Source of the DNA: Paenibacillus sp. W2I17
GTDB lineage: Bacteria; Bacillota; Bacilli; Paenibacillales; Paenibacillaceae
Assembly (NCBI RefSeq): GCF_030815985.1
Contig: NZ_JAUSXM010000001.1
Coordinates: 1,054,001 to 1,118,000 of the forward strand
Length of the DNA stretch: 64,000 nt
Direction: 5' to 3'
The translations under genes were made by a program, and so were the position numbers. Below the pieces are notes generated by a model, which saw nothing but the letters and a program-made list of their open reading frames with translations, was not told the origin of the DNA and searched no databases. Shown here piece after piece: positions 15,998 to 24,915 of this stretch (within the stretch, counting starts at the first letter, position 1; each line of letters begins with the position of its first letter).

Positions 15998-17626
15998 TTA
16001 ATTATGAATAAGGTACATTCTTGCTTCATATGGACGCAATTCGCTCTCTGACATTTCACCTGTATAATTGGATATCAACAGCTGATTTGGCTCTGTCAAT
16101 TGCTCCTGAAGCGGAAGTTCCGTCGTATATCCCTGGAAATTGCATACGACAAGAATTGTCGTACCATTCAGCGTTCGGGTATAAGCAAACACGTCTGGGT
16201 TCTCTGGAAAGATCAGCTCATAATCGCCATAGACGATGACTTCATGTTCTTTTCGTAATTGAATTAACTTCCGATAATAATGGAATATGGATTCAGGGTC
16301 ATTCAAACTTTCCTCTGCGTGGATCTGCTTATAATTTGGATTCACCTTAATCCAAGGTTCCCCTTGTGTAAAACCCGCGTTATCGGAAGTATCCCATTGC
16401 ATCGGTGTGCGTGCATTATCACGTCCCTTGGCGTAGATCGACTCCATCACGCTTTGTTCAGGATAACCTTTCCCCATTCTTTCCTTATAAAAGTTGAGCA
16501 ATTCAATATCCCGATAATCCTCGATCGAATATTGAACATTCGTCATACCCAGCTCTTCACCCTGATATATGTAAGGCGTACCTTGCATGCCATGAAGAAG
16601 GGTAGCCAACATTTTAGCCGATTCAACTCTGAATTCTCCATCATTTCCCCAACGCGACACGATTCGAGGCAAGTCATGGTTGTTCCAGAACAGACTGTTC
16701 CAGGCATCACCCTTGAGCTCCGTTTGCCACTTGGACAGCACTTTTTTTAATGACATCACATCCAAAGGTTTAAGATCCCACTTTCCTTTGCCTTCTTGTT
16801 CATCCAAACTGATGTGTTCAAATTGGAAGACCATTGAAAACTCACTGCCGTCCGGGTTGCTGTACAGTTTGGCGATTTCCGGAGTGGCACCCCATGTTTC
16901 TCCAACCGTAAGCAGATCTTCTGCTTTTTGAAACGTCTCCTTGCTCAGTTCCCTGATGTATTTATGCAGATTAGGTCCATTTCCCGTAATCTTCAAATCC
17001 GGTTCTTTACCGATTAAGTCGATCACATCAAGTCGAAAACCACCCACACCCTTGTCGATCCACCAATTGATCATGTTGTATATCTCCTGCCGGACTTTGG
17101 GGTTTTCCCAGTTGAGATCAGGCTGTTTTACGGAAAATAGATGCAAATAATATTGCCCGATCTCAGGCATCCATTCCCAGGCTGAACCACCAAAGGTGGA
17201 CCCCAAGTCGTTCGGAGGCGTTCCTTCAACACCATCTCTCCAGACGTAGTAGTCATGGTAAGGATTGTCTTTACCTTTTTTGGCTTCTTGAAACCAGGGG
17301 TGTTCATCCGAGGTATGGTTCAACACCAAATCCATGATGATTCGAATGTCTCGTTTCTTGGCTTCAAGAATTAACTTTTCCATATCTTCCAAAGACCCAA
17401 ACATCGGATCGATGTCCTGATAATCTGAAATATCATATCCGTAATCATCTTGAGGAGACTTGCAGACAGGTGATAACCAGATAGCACCAATGCCGAGTTG
17501 CTGCAAATAATCCAATCGGGACACAATGCCCTCCAAGTCTCCGATTCCATCACCGTTTCGATCTTGAAAGCTGCGTGGATATATTTGATATACAACAGTT
17601 TCTTTCCACCATTTTTTATTTTCCAT
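15998..17626 (-). CDS. Oligo-1,6-glucosidase-like GH13 (subfamily 31) enzyme
   Basis: 542 residues, cytosolic. Motifs: GFRLDVIDL (nucleophile near 199), TVGETWG (acid/base near 241), WNNHDLPR (near 314), plus the family N-terminus WWKETVVYQIYPRSF. Val follows the nucleophile, the residue linked to alpha-1,6 activity in this subfamily. With the Ala-type paralogue 52 bp downstream it would cover mixed alpha-1,4/1,6 oligosaccharides imported by the adjacent transporter. ATG 17626 is preceded by GAAAGG. Confidence 0.9.
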   Translation of the reverse strand: MENKKWWKETVVYQIYPRSFQDRNGDGIGDLEGIVSRLDYLQQLGIGAIWLSPVCKSPQDDYGYDISDYQDIDPMFGSLEDMEKLILEAKKRDIRIIMDLVLNHTSDEHPWFQEAKKGKDNPYHDYYVWRDGVEGTPPNDLGSTFGGSAWEWMPEIGQYYLHLFSVKQPDLNWENPKVRQEIYNMINWWIDKGVGGFRLDVIDLIGKEPDLKITGNGPNLHKYIRELSKETFQKAEDLLTVGETWGATPEIAKLYSNPDGSEFSMVFQFEHISLDEQEGKGKWDLKPLDVMSLKKVLSKWQTELKGDAWNSLFWNNHDLPRIVSRWGNDGEFRVESAKMLATLLHGMQGTPYIYQGEELGMTNVQYSIEDYRDIELLNFYKERMGKGYPEQSVMESIYAKGRDNARTPMQWDTSDNAGFTQGEPWIKVNPNYKQIHAEESLNDPESIFHYYRKLIQLRKEHEVIVYGDYELIFPENPDVFAYTRTLNGTTILVVCNFQGYTTELPLQEQLTEPNQLLISNYTGEMSESELRPYEARMYLIHN

Positions 17627-17648
17627 GTTCCATTCAACCTTTCTAAGG

Positions 17649-18542
17649 TTATTCTTTGACCGATCCTACGACAATGCCAGTCACAAAGTATTTTTGCAGC
17701 AAGGGATAAATCAGCAATAGCGGGATAACAGCAACTACGATTTTGGCTGCGTTCAGGTTTTTATTCGAAATTTCAGTCAGGTTGCTGAGTTCACTGGAAT
17801 TTGTGCCGGCTTGAAGCAAATCGGCAATATTCACGTTAAGGGACTGAATATAGGTCATTAGTGGGTAATTGCTGACTTTGGTCATATAGATCAAACCACT
17901 GAAGAAGTCATTCCATGTACCCACGATACTGAACAAGGCGACTGTCGCCAGCGCAGGAATGGACACAGGGACATACACTTTGAACAAGACCTGAATGGGA
18001 TTTGCTCCATCGATGAATGCTGCTTCTTCAAGCGCCTTAGGTACAGCGGAGAAGAAATTCATCACAAGGATGACACTGAATATGGGGACAGCGCCTGGCA
18101 GAACGAGTGCCCATATCGTATTCAGCATGTCCAGGTTTTTGATCAGCAGGTAACTCGGAATCATGCCTCCGCTAAACAACATGGCAAAAATCATGATATT
18201 CATATAAATGTTTCTGCCTTTGAAATCCCTCTTCGATTTGGATAGCGGATAAGCCATCAAAATAATCAGAATCATGTTAAGCACAAGGGTAAGCGCGACA
18301 CGTAGAACAGATATGCCAAAGGAACGCCAGAACTGTGCATCATCAATAATTTTTGTATAAGCGGCTGTTGTAAAATTGACCGGAACGAGACCTACAGCAT
18401 TCGCGGATACCGCCTCGCTGCTGCTGAATGAAATGGCGACGATATTCCATAACGGAAGAAGGCAGACCAATGCCAGCATGATGACGATGGCATAGATGAC
18501 AAACCGGCCAATTCGATCTTTGAAGTTTGCAGAATAGGACAC
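17649..18542 (-). CDS. ABC importer permease, LplC/YtcP-like
   Basis: A 297-residue membrane protein with six predicted helices. The EAA loop is ALEEAAFIDGANPIQVLFKVYVPVSIPA and the C-terminus reads LQKYFVTGIVVGSVKE, both typical of the LplC/YtcP permease branch. GTG 18542 has GGAGG 8 nt upstream. It lies 14 bp after its partner permease and 22 bp before the first glucosidase gene. Confidence 0.93.
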   Translation of the reverse strand: MSYSANFKDRIGRFVIYAIVIMLALVCLLPLWNIVAISFSSSEAVSANAVGLVPVNFTTAAYTKIIDDAQFWRSFGISVLRVALTLVLNMILIILMAYPLSKSKRDFKGRNIYMNIMIFAMLFSGGMIPSYLLIKNLDMLNTIWALVLPGAVPIFSVILVMNFFSAVPKALEEAAFIDGANPIQVLFKVYVPVSIPALATVALFSIVGTWNDFFSGLIYMTKVSNYPLMTYIQSLNVNIADLLQAGTNSSELSNLTEISNKNLNAAKIVVAVIPLLLIYPLLQKYFVTGIVVGSVKE

Positions 18543-18555
18543 AGGTTTGGCCTCC

Positions 18556-19470
18556 TTAGAATATTTTTCGATCCGTATATTTTTTGGCTAACTGGTTGGC
18601 AGACAAGAGCAAAACAATGCCGATTACGGACTTGAACAAACCAACAGCTGTACCGAAGCTATACTGTCGCCCAACAAGACCGATCCGATAGACATAAGTA
18701 TCCAGAATGTCGCCAGACTCATAGACAACCGGGTTATACAGATTATAGACTTGATCGAAACCGGCACTCAAAATGTTGGTCAAGCTCATTACGCCCATGA
18801 GCAGAATAATAGGCAGCATGCCTGGCAATGTAATATGCCATACTTTTCTCCACCAACTGGCTCCATCCATTCCTGCCGCTTCATACAGACCGGGATCAAT
18901 GGACGTAATGGCAGCCAGATAGACGATGGAACTGTAACCAAATTCTTTCCATACATCTGTACCAATAATCAGTGGCTGGAACCAGGTGTTACTGCCAAGG
19001 AAATTAATATTTTCGAGGCCAAAAAACGCCAACATTTGATTCACAATACCATCCAGACTGAACATGTTGACAACGACGGATGCCAGAACAACCCAGGATA
19101 GAAAGTGTGGCAGATAAACAATCGTCTGCACGGATTTTTTAACGTATTTGATACGAATTTCATTTAATAAAACGGAAAAAATGATGGCCATCATCGTTCC
19201 AAGCAGAATCTTGCCAATCGCAATCACCAACGTATTGCTGACGACCTGCGCGATATCCGGCAGCTTGAACATATACATAAAATGCTTCAAGCCTACAAAT
19301 TCAGAGCCGAACATGCCCTTGGCCGGTATATAATCCTGAAACGCTGTAATGATACCGACCATTGGAACATAGCTGAATACAAGCAAAAACAAAATGCCCG
19401 GAATCATCATCATATGGTACATGGCACCTGGGCCGAGCCGCCCTCTCGCTTTCCAATTCCCCTGTTTCAT
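18556..19470 (-). CDS. ABC importer permease, LplB-like
   Basis: About 304 residues from ATG 19470, chosen because GAAAGGGG is 8 nt upstream and the longer frame to 19584 runs into the binding-protein gene. MMMIPGILFLLVFSYVPMVGIITAFQDY is the typical LplB start; the EAA loop is LYEAAGMDGASWWRKVWHITLPGMLP. It forms the channel with the LplC-like permease. Confidence 0.93.
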   Translation of the reverse strand: MKQGNWKARGRLGPGAMYHMMMIPGILFLLVFSYVPMVGIITAFQDYIPAKGMFGSEFVGLKHFMYMFKLPDIAQVVSNTLVIAIGKILLGTMMAIIFSVLLNEIRIKYVKKSVQTIVYLPHFLSWVVLASVVVNMFSLDGIVNQMLAFFGLENINFLGSNTWFQPLIIGTDVWKEFGYSSIVYLAAITSIDPGLYEAAGMDGASWWRKVWHITLPGMLPIILLMGVMSLTNILSAGFDQVYNLYNPVVYESGDILDTYVYRIGLVGRQYSFGTAVGLFKSVIGIVLLLSANQLAKKYTDRKIF

Positions 19471-19531
19471 GGATGAACCCCTTTCGTTGAAGAAAGGCTG
19501 CGAATCGCAGCCCTTCCACTGTTCATGGATA

Positions 19532-21268
19532 TTATTGTTTCGATGCGATCTCGTCTTCAATTTCCTGAATGACTTGATCACCACCCTGTTTCTTCCAGTT
19601 GCTCACGAATGTATCGAAGTAATCGAGCGGTTCTGAACCCGTTATGATTTTGATAAACGATTCCTGTTCCAACTTCGTCAGATTGGCCCACGTCTGTTTC
19701 ATGCTTGGTGTAGTGCCAGAGAAAGCAGGTGTCATCCATACAAATTTGTTTTCTTGTGTCAGTTTGTCGATTAGTCCCACTCCGTTGATCCGCGAATGAT
19801 ATTTTGACCAAGCAGTCACATCATCCGTATCCATGTCACTCAAATAGGTTTTGATGCTTCCGATATTGTTCTTCGATTCGGTAGTGCGAACCTCATCCAG
19901 GGAAATCTCTCCTTTGATTCCTCGAACAACATCAGAGTAATCATCCAGCAGCGATGTAGCCGAGTTGACTTCGATATTAAAAGGTCTCGTAGATCCGTCT
20001 ACCCCGGTCTCCTGATATTTGGCAGCTTCCGGCATGGTTGTTGCGGCATCTTTATCATTGGCCAGTTTATCGTAAAACAGGTTAAGAATCTTAACGGCCA
20101 GTTCAGGGTGTTCATATCCCTTTCTCACCACGATAAACTGATTGGATGGATTGGCATGCGCCACGTTGACCTTGCCATTTGCATCCTCCAGCGTATAAGC
20201 CGAGAATTTCGCATTTTTATCCATCTGTTTTGCACTGATCAGTCCCCAGTCAGGGATATGCCATGGTCCAAAGGCAATACCGCTTTGGCCATTGGCATAG
20301 AGTGCGGTAATATCGTCAAAGGTGCGGGTTCCGAATTGCGGGTCTATAATGCCATTCTTGAACCAATCCGCCATGATGCCCAGCATCTGCTTCGTTTCTT
20401 CTGTTGTGGAACCATACACGATTTTGCCGTCTTCGCCATTCATCCAATATTGCGGGAAGGCTCCCTCGGTTGAGGCCACACCCAGCATCGTATAAGCAGA
20501 ACCATTATAATCTGTTGTATTCATCGTGTTCACAAAAGGAATACCTACCGGGTTCCCGGATTGGCCAGGATCTCTTTTCAGGAATTCCAGCGCTGTTTGC
20601 TCCACTTCATTCAGCGAAATGGCGCCGTCTCCATCTGCATCCAGTTGAATCCCCAGCAGATCCAGCCAATCTTGACGCACCCAAACCATTGTTGGTGCGG
20701 AATCCAGGGAAGTCGCCGGAAGGCCCATCAAACGTCCATCAATCGTTGCATTGTCTAATGCACGTCCATCATAGGAATCGTACATCTGCTTAATGTTATC
20801 TGTGGCATATTGATCATAGATGGCGGTCAGATCCTCAATCAGATCGTTATCCACCAGTTCTTTCAGTTCATCTTTGGAATCAACACGCATCATGTCAGGC
20901 AATTCCCCGGATGCGATGGCAAGCGATACTTGACGACTATAATCTTCACCATTGGCTTCAAATTGATCTGTAATCTGAGCGTTAAACGTGTCTTTGACCA
21001 GCCGAGTATATGCGTTGTTCTCATAGGTATCACCAGCCGGCAGTTTTGGGTTGGCTGTGGTTACCCGTCCCATGGTTACGGTAATTTCGTCTTTATAGGC
21101 ACTGAACGGATCTCCAGGCGTTACCTCATATTTGCCTGCTTCCTCTGCAGTAGGAGGATTGGAAGTGCCTCCACATGCCGCTAGGGCTGCAATCATCAAG
21201 GCGGACATGGACAGCACGGCCAGACGCTTTGTCACCCGTTTGCTTTTCATAGACCATTTTGTTCTCAT
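19532..21268 (-). CDS. Extracellular sugar-binding lipoprotein, LplA-like
   Basis: 578 residues, the larger size typical of LplA-type binding proteins. The signal ends at lipobox LAALAACGG near residue 32, so the mature protein is lipid-anchored outside. An EF-hand-like loop DADGDGAISLNEVEQ near 210 may bind calcium, as in related proteins. It is the first gene of the transporter/glucosidase operon and has a perfect cre box 40 bp before the ATG. Malto- or isomalto-oligosaccharides are the likely cargo, inferred from the two GH13 genes. Confidence 0.92.
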   Translation of the reverse strand: MRTKWSMKSKRVTKRLAVLSMSALMIAALAACGGTSNPPTAEEAGKYEVTPGDPFSAYKDEITVTMGRVTTANPKLPAGDTYENNAYTRLVKDTFNAQITDQFEANGEDYSRQVSLAIASGELPDMMRVDSKDELKELVDNDLIEDLTAIYDQYATDNIKQMYDSYDGRALDNATIDGRLMGLPATSLDSAPTMVWVRQDWLDLLGIQLDADGDGAISLNEVEQTALEFLKRDPGQSGNPVGIPFVNTMNTTDYNGSAYTMLGVASTEGAFPQYWMNGEDGKIVYGSTTEETKQMLGIMADWFKNGIIDPQFGTRTFDDITALYANGQSGIAFGPWHIPDWGLISAKQMDKNAKFSAYTLEDANGKVNVAHANPSNQFIVVRKGYEHPELAVKILNLFYDKLANDKDAATTMPEAAKYQETGVDGSTRPFNIEVNSATSLLDDYSDVVRGIKGEISLDEVRTTESKNNIGSIKTYLSDMDTDDVTAWSKYHSRINGVGLIDKLTQENKFVWMTPAFSGTTPSMKQTWANLTKLEQESFIKIITGSEPLDYFDTFVSNWKKQGGDQVIQEIEDEIASKQ

Positions 21269-21306
21269 CTAGTTCGATTCCCCTTTATTCTGATGTTCAA
21301 TATATT

Positions 21307-21320
21307 TGTTTGCGCTTTCA
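21307..21320 (-). promoter_or_regulatory. CcpA catabolite-responsive element (cre) of the alpha-glucan operon
   Basis: On the minus strand the sequence is TGAAAGCGCAAACA, which fits the cre consensus TGNAANCGNWNNCA at every fixed position. It lies 39-52 bp before the LplA-type ATG, where CcpA would act as a block in or just after the promoter. Glucose repression of the operon is inferred. Confidence 0.65.
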
Positions 21321-21480
21321 TTATAAAATGAAGTGAAGGCCAATCGAGATAGGGATTACACGTCCGTTTGGATAGAGAAATGGTTACAGTTTTCAGTCCG
21401 TATTATGAAGTATGGTTAACTTGTAATCATTTACCCTACCTACTGACCAACATTTGTCTATCTACCCCTATTCTCGATCA

Positions 21481-21521
21481 AAAAAAAGCCGGCAGCTCCT
21501 AAAACAGGAAGCTGTCGGCTA
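21481..21521 (-). terminator. Terminator of the YesM/YesN-type operon
   Basis: Arms around AGCCGGCAGCTCCT (21487-21500) and 21506-21520 form a stem with loop AAAAC, followed on the minus strand by seven T. It overlaps the stop codon of the response regulator, so it ends the two-component transcript and separates it from the transporter operon. Confidence 0.8.
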
Positions 21522-22925
21522 TTTATTTCCTCTACCTAGCTGCCGATATTCGCTTGGCAGAAGACCTGTCAGTTCACGGAAAATCCGGCTGAAATATTTT
21601 TCATCCGTATAACCCACTCGCTCCGCAATCCAGAAAATCGTATTATTTGTATTGAGCAAATACTCTTTGGATTTCTCTACCCGGATGAAGCGGGAGTACT
21701 CATTAAAGGTTTTCCCCATCAGATCTTTGAAACATTGACTGAAATAACTTCGGCTGATGTTGAGTTGTTGGGAGAGACCTGAAGCTGTATAGGCCTGCTC
21801 CAAATCATGCTGCACGATCATCACTGCTTTTTTCACGGCATCGATGATTTCCTGTGAATATGAAGTCTGTTCATCAGCCTTTCGAATGCTTGCAGCAGTC
21901 TGTTTGATCCATTCTTCAACCTCGTACCAAGACTCGAAAGAATGGATCATCGAGATTCTTCCAAGCGTAGTTTGGGCAAAAATACGGTTCCATTCCATCA
22001 CGATTGAGTACAGCAATCCCATCAACTGACCTTTATGTAATCGTAAGGATATAAACTGTTCAATGAGTTGGTTATAGTAACTGTCGTGGTGGGTCCATGG
22101 TGTTTGGAACCAACTTTGTTTAATCCGATCAAGGTCCTCATCCTGCGGTTCTTTTGAAAATGTGTCTTCCTCATTCATGGAAATGGTAATGACTTGGTTA
22201 TTGGGATTGTACGCATAGAATAAAGACGTCTCTGTATAATTCCTAATCCAGTTTTTGATTTGCGACCATGTTCGCTCTTGTACATCAGACAAAACTAACA
22301 ACGTACTATGGGGAACTTGATGCAGGCCTTCCTTCAATTGATGAAATAGTTGATCCTCTTTGGACGGGGGTGCAGCCCACATGCAGCTATTATGCTCAAC
22401 CTCCCACCTTATCACATCTTCATACGCAGTTAACTCTATTGGCCACTTATGCTCTGATTTACGATCCTGTGAAACAAGTGCATACACATTTGGATAATGG
22501 ACATTGATTTCATCCTGCGAAGGCATCTTTCTAGTCGTGTTTGTCAACCCGCTAATTCGGGTATATATTCGATCCAGAACATGTTCGAATTGCTCTTTCT
22601 CCAGCTGCACTTTGGCTATATAATCGATGGCTCCGAGTCTTAGTGCTTCCTGGATATAATCGAAATCCTGATGCAGTGTTAACACAACGATATGAAGTTC
22701 TGGATAGAGCTGCCTCGCAGCTCGCATCAGTTCAATCCCTGACATGATGGGCATCGCAAGATCTGTTAGCATCAGATCGACCGGTTGGGTTTTTAGGAAA
22801 TCCAGCGCTTTCACCCCGTTGCTGGCCTCTCCTACAACCTCCATGTTGAACTCGTTCCATGGCATCGCAGAGCTAATGCCTTTGCGTACCAACTTATCAT
22901 CATCTACAATCAATACCTTAATCAT
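21519..22925 (-). CDS. YesN-type response regulator with AraC DNA-binding domain
   Basis: 468 residues. The receiver domain (1-125) has VDDDKLVRKG, phosphoacceptor Asp in LMLTDLAMPIMSG near 55, VLTLHQDF and the lysine in IAKVQ (unusual spacing but present). A long central region is typical of YesN proteins. The AraC-type two-helix-turn-helix domain is about 365-465 (LSQQLNISRSYFSQCFKDLMGKTF, IAERVGYTDEKYFSRIFRELTG). Its ATG overlaps the kinase stop by 4 bp, so the pair is co-translated. It should activate the downstream alpha-glucan uptake operon. Confidence 0.93.
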   Translation of the reverse strand: MIKVLIVDDDKLVRKGISSAMPWNEFNMEVVGEASNGVKALDFLKTQPVDLMLTDLAMPIMSGIELMRAARQLYPELHIVVLTLHQDFDYIQEALRLGAIDYIAKVQLEKEQFEHVLDRIYTRISGLTNTTRKMPSQDEINVHYPNVYALVSQDRKSEHKWPIELTAYEDVIRWEVEHNSCMWAAPPSKEDQLFHQLKEGLHQVPHSTLLVLSDVQERTWSQIKNWIRNYTETSLFYAYNPNNQVITISMNEEDTFSKEPQDEDLDRIKQSWFQTPWTHHDSYYNQLIEQFISLRLHKGQLMGLLYSIVMEWNRIFAQTTLGRISMIHSFESWYEVEEWIKQTAASIRKADEQTSYSQEIIDAVKKAVMIVQHDLEQAYTASGLSQQLNISRSYFSQCFKDLMGKTFNEYSRFIRVEKSKEYLLNTNNTIFWIAERVGYTDEKYFSRIFRELTGLLPSEYRQLGRGNK

Positions 22926-24634
22926 GCCGAGATATCTTCTCCTTTAATAGGCAATACGAGCAGTATGTTTGTCCCTGTTCCCAATTCACTCTCAATCACC
23001 AGTTGTGCTTGGTCCCCGTACTGTGCTTTCAACATGCGGTGAACGTAATTGAGTCCGATGCCCATCCCTACTTTTTGTTGTTCAGCTTCACGATTGTTCA
23101 GCAGATTATGAATGGTTTCCTCAGTCATACCTGCACCATTATCTTGTATCATAATGTTCAACGTTGAAGTGCATGTCACTTCAATCTGAATAAAACCTTC
23201 GTCACTCAATCCATGATATAACGAATTTTCAACCAGCGGTTGCAGAATAAAGCGGGGTACAGGAATCTGAAGCACTTGTTCATCTGCAGTAATACGGACG
23301 TCAAATTCAAAGTCATAGCGAATTTGCTGCAAAATCAGATACTGTCTTAACGCATCGATCTCCTCTTCCATGGTGGATACTTGCCCTAATTTGCCTAGAT
23401 TGTAATAGAGCAGCTTGTTCAATGACTGCACCAGCTTGTCGATCTCCCCTTGTCCGTTCATGACGGCCAGCCAGTGCACCGTATCGAGCGTATTCATCAG
23501 AAAGTGCGGGTTGATCTGATAGAGCAGTTTTTCCACTTCCAGGTCTGCACGTATCTTCTCTTTCTGCTGAACTTCCTTGAAGAGGTCACCGATTTGATGC
23601 TGCATATTCGAAAATTCACCCAACAGAAAATCAAATTCAGGAATCTGAGTGCGAGCTCGGCTTCCTTTCGTTTGTGGATTCTTGGACATTCCATTGATCT
23701 CCGAATGGAACAGACCGAGAGGTTTGTAGACCATCTTCCACAGGAGCCAAGCGAGAAACACGGTAAAGCCGAGGAAAAATAAAGCGACCAGCAAAATTTG
23801 AAGCAACCACTGGTTTTTCTCCTGTTGATATTGGGACTGCGAAATGACCGATACGACACTCCATTTCTGTGAGGAATCCTCCTTGAACCAGTGATACCCG
23901 CGGGATATTCCGTCCTTGGCAGGTTCGGCCGTTAAGCTGGTGAAATTCTCCCCTACCTTCATGGCTTCCGGTATTTCGCTGTACACAATGTTGCCTTCAC
24001 CATCCAGGATGAGATGAGATAATGCGCCGTTGTATTGATTGTAGCCCAAGATATCTTGTGTGAGGCGAAAGCCTGATTCTACGTAAATGAACACGTCGTT
24101 CCTCTCGGAAAGTTGTACTTTTCGCATGGCAGACAGAACGAGTTGATCATCAAATCGGTTCATACTCATATGGGGGCCATAGTACTTAATGCCATAGGTT
24201 TGGAAGAGCACAGGCAGAGACTCAGGAGAGAAACGATCCTTAATTGGAAAGTTGCCGAACTGAGTCGTACCTTCTTTTTGAAAGTAATACAAGGTCAATC
24301 CGATATTAGGATTGGTGAAGGTGACAACACTTAACTCGTTTTTTAATTCGTCCCTGGCTTCAATCAGTTCGAAGATATCGGAGGACGGATTCAAGAATTC
24401 ATCTAATCTTTTGCCTAAAGTACCCCTGTAAGATAATTGTTGCGTAACATGATTCAGATTAGTGATGGAGTTCTCCAATGAGGATGTCACCTGCTGTAAA
24501 TTGCTACGGATGCCATCATCGATCTTATTTGCGAAAATGGAGTCGATCGTATAATAAGAAATCGCAAATATACTGATAAAGGGGATAAACGCACTGAGAA
24601 AGAACAGTAAAAAGATTCTTTTTTTAAGTGTCAT
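22922..24634 (-). CDS. YesM-type sensor histidine kinase
   Basis: 570 residues, membrane-bound. TM1 about 8-27, extracellular sensor about 30-280, TM2 about 284-307, HAMP to about 360, then the His_kinase domain with INPHFLMNTLDTVHWL (phospho-His near 378) and an HATPase domain with PLVENSLYHG (N box) and DNGAGM and GMGIGLNYVHRML (G boxes). It senses an extracellular sugar or the loaded binding protein and phosphorylates the regulator encoded next. ATG 24634 follows AAGGAG. Confidence 0.93.
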   Translation of the reverse strand: MTLKKRIFLLFFLSAFIPFISIFAISYYTIDSIFANKIDDGIRSNLQQVTSSLENSITNLNHVTQQLSYRGTLGKRLDEFLNPSSDIFELIEARDELKNELSVVTFTNPNIGLTLYYFQKEGTTQFGNFPIKDRFSPESLPVLFQTYGIKYYGPHMSMNRFDDQLVLSAMRKVQLSERNDVFIYVESGFRLTQDILGYNQYNGALSHLILDGEGNIVYSEIPEAMKVGENFTSLTAEPAKDGISRGYHWFKEDSSQKWSVVSVISQSQYQQEKNQWLLQILLVALFFLGFTVFLAWLLWKMVYKPLGLFHSEINGMSKNPQTKGSRARTQIPEFDFLLGEFSNMQHQIGDLFKEVQQKEKIRADLEVEKLLYQINPHFLMNTLDTVHWLAVMNGQGEIDKLVQSLNKLLYYNLGKLGQVSTMEEEIDALRQYLILQQIRYDFEFDVRITADEQVLQIPVPRFILQPLVENSLYHGLSDEGFIQIEVTCTSTLNIMIQDNGAGMTEETIHNLLNNREAEQQKVGMGIGLNYVHRMLKAQYGDQAQLVIESELGTGTNILLVLPIKGEDISA

Positions 24635-24804
24635 GGGAACCTATTCTCCTTCTGAAAATGAAACAGCAAGCCTCCTGCGTATGGAAGCTTGCTCTGAATA
24701 TACATTCAAGCGGACAGGCTGTCTGTATCCTGTCCAAGTCCAATTTCCTTCCATCATTATAGATTGATATTCAAATAAGTCAAACGCTTTCATACTGTGC
24801 GTAT

Positions 24805-24850
24805 ATAAAAAGTGCTACTCCTCAAAATGATGAGGAATAGCACTTTTATA
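24805..24850. terminator. Terminator after the rhamnogalacturonan enzyme gene
   Basis: A 17-bp near-perfect stem (AAAAGTGCTA...CTCA at 24807-24823 with 24831-24847) around a short loop, with a T-run on both strands. It lies 66 bp after the stop of the 2127-residue enzyme gene and isolates it from the two-component operon. Confidence 0.85.
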
Positions 24851-24915
24851 TGCGTAGCTTACTTCAGTTGTAATTGTAATCACTTCTTGTTAATGGAATG
24901 CTCAAACATTTCAGT

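Noticed and set aside
24664..24694. Imperfect hairpin AGCAAGC...GCTTGCT before the YesM-type kinase
   Set aside because: Stem has mismatches and no T-run; it may be a leader structure, but evidence is too weak to list.
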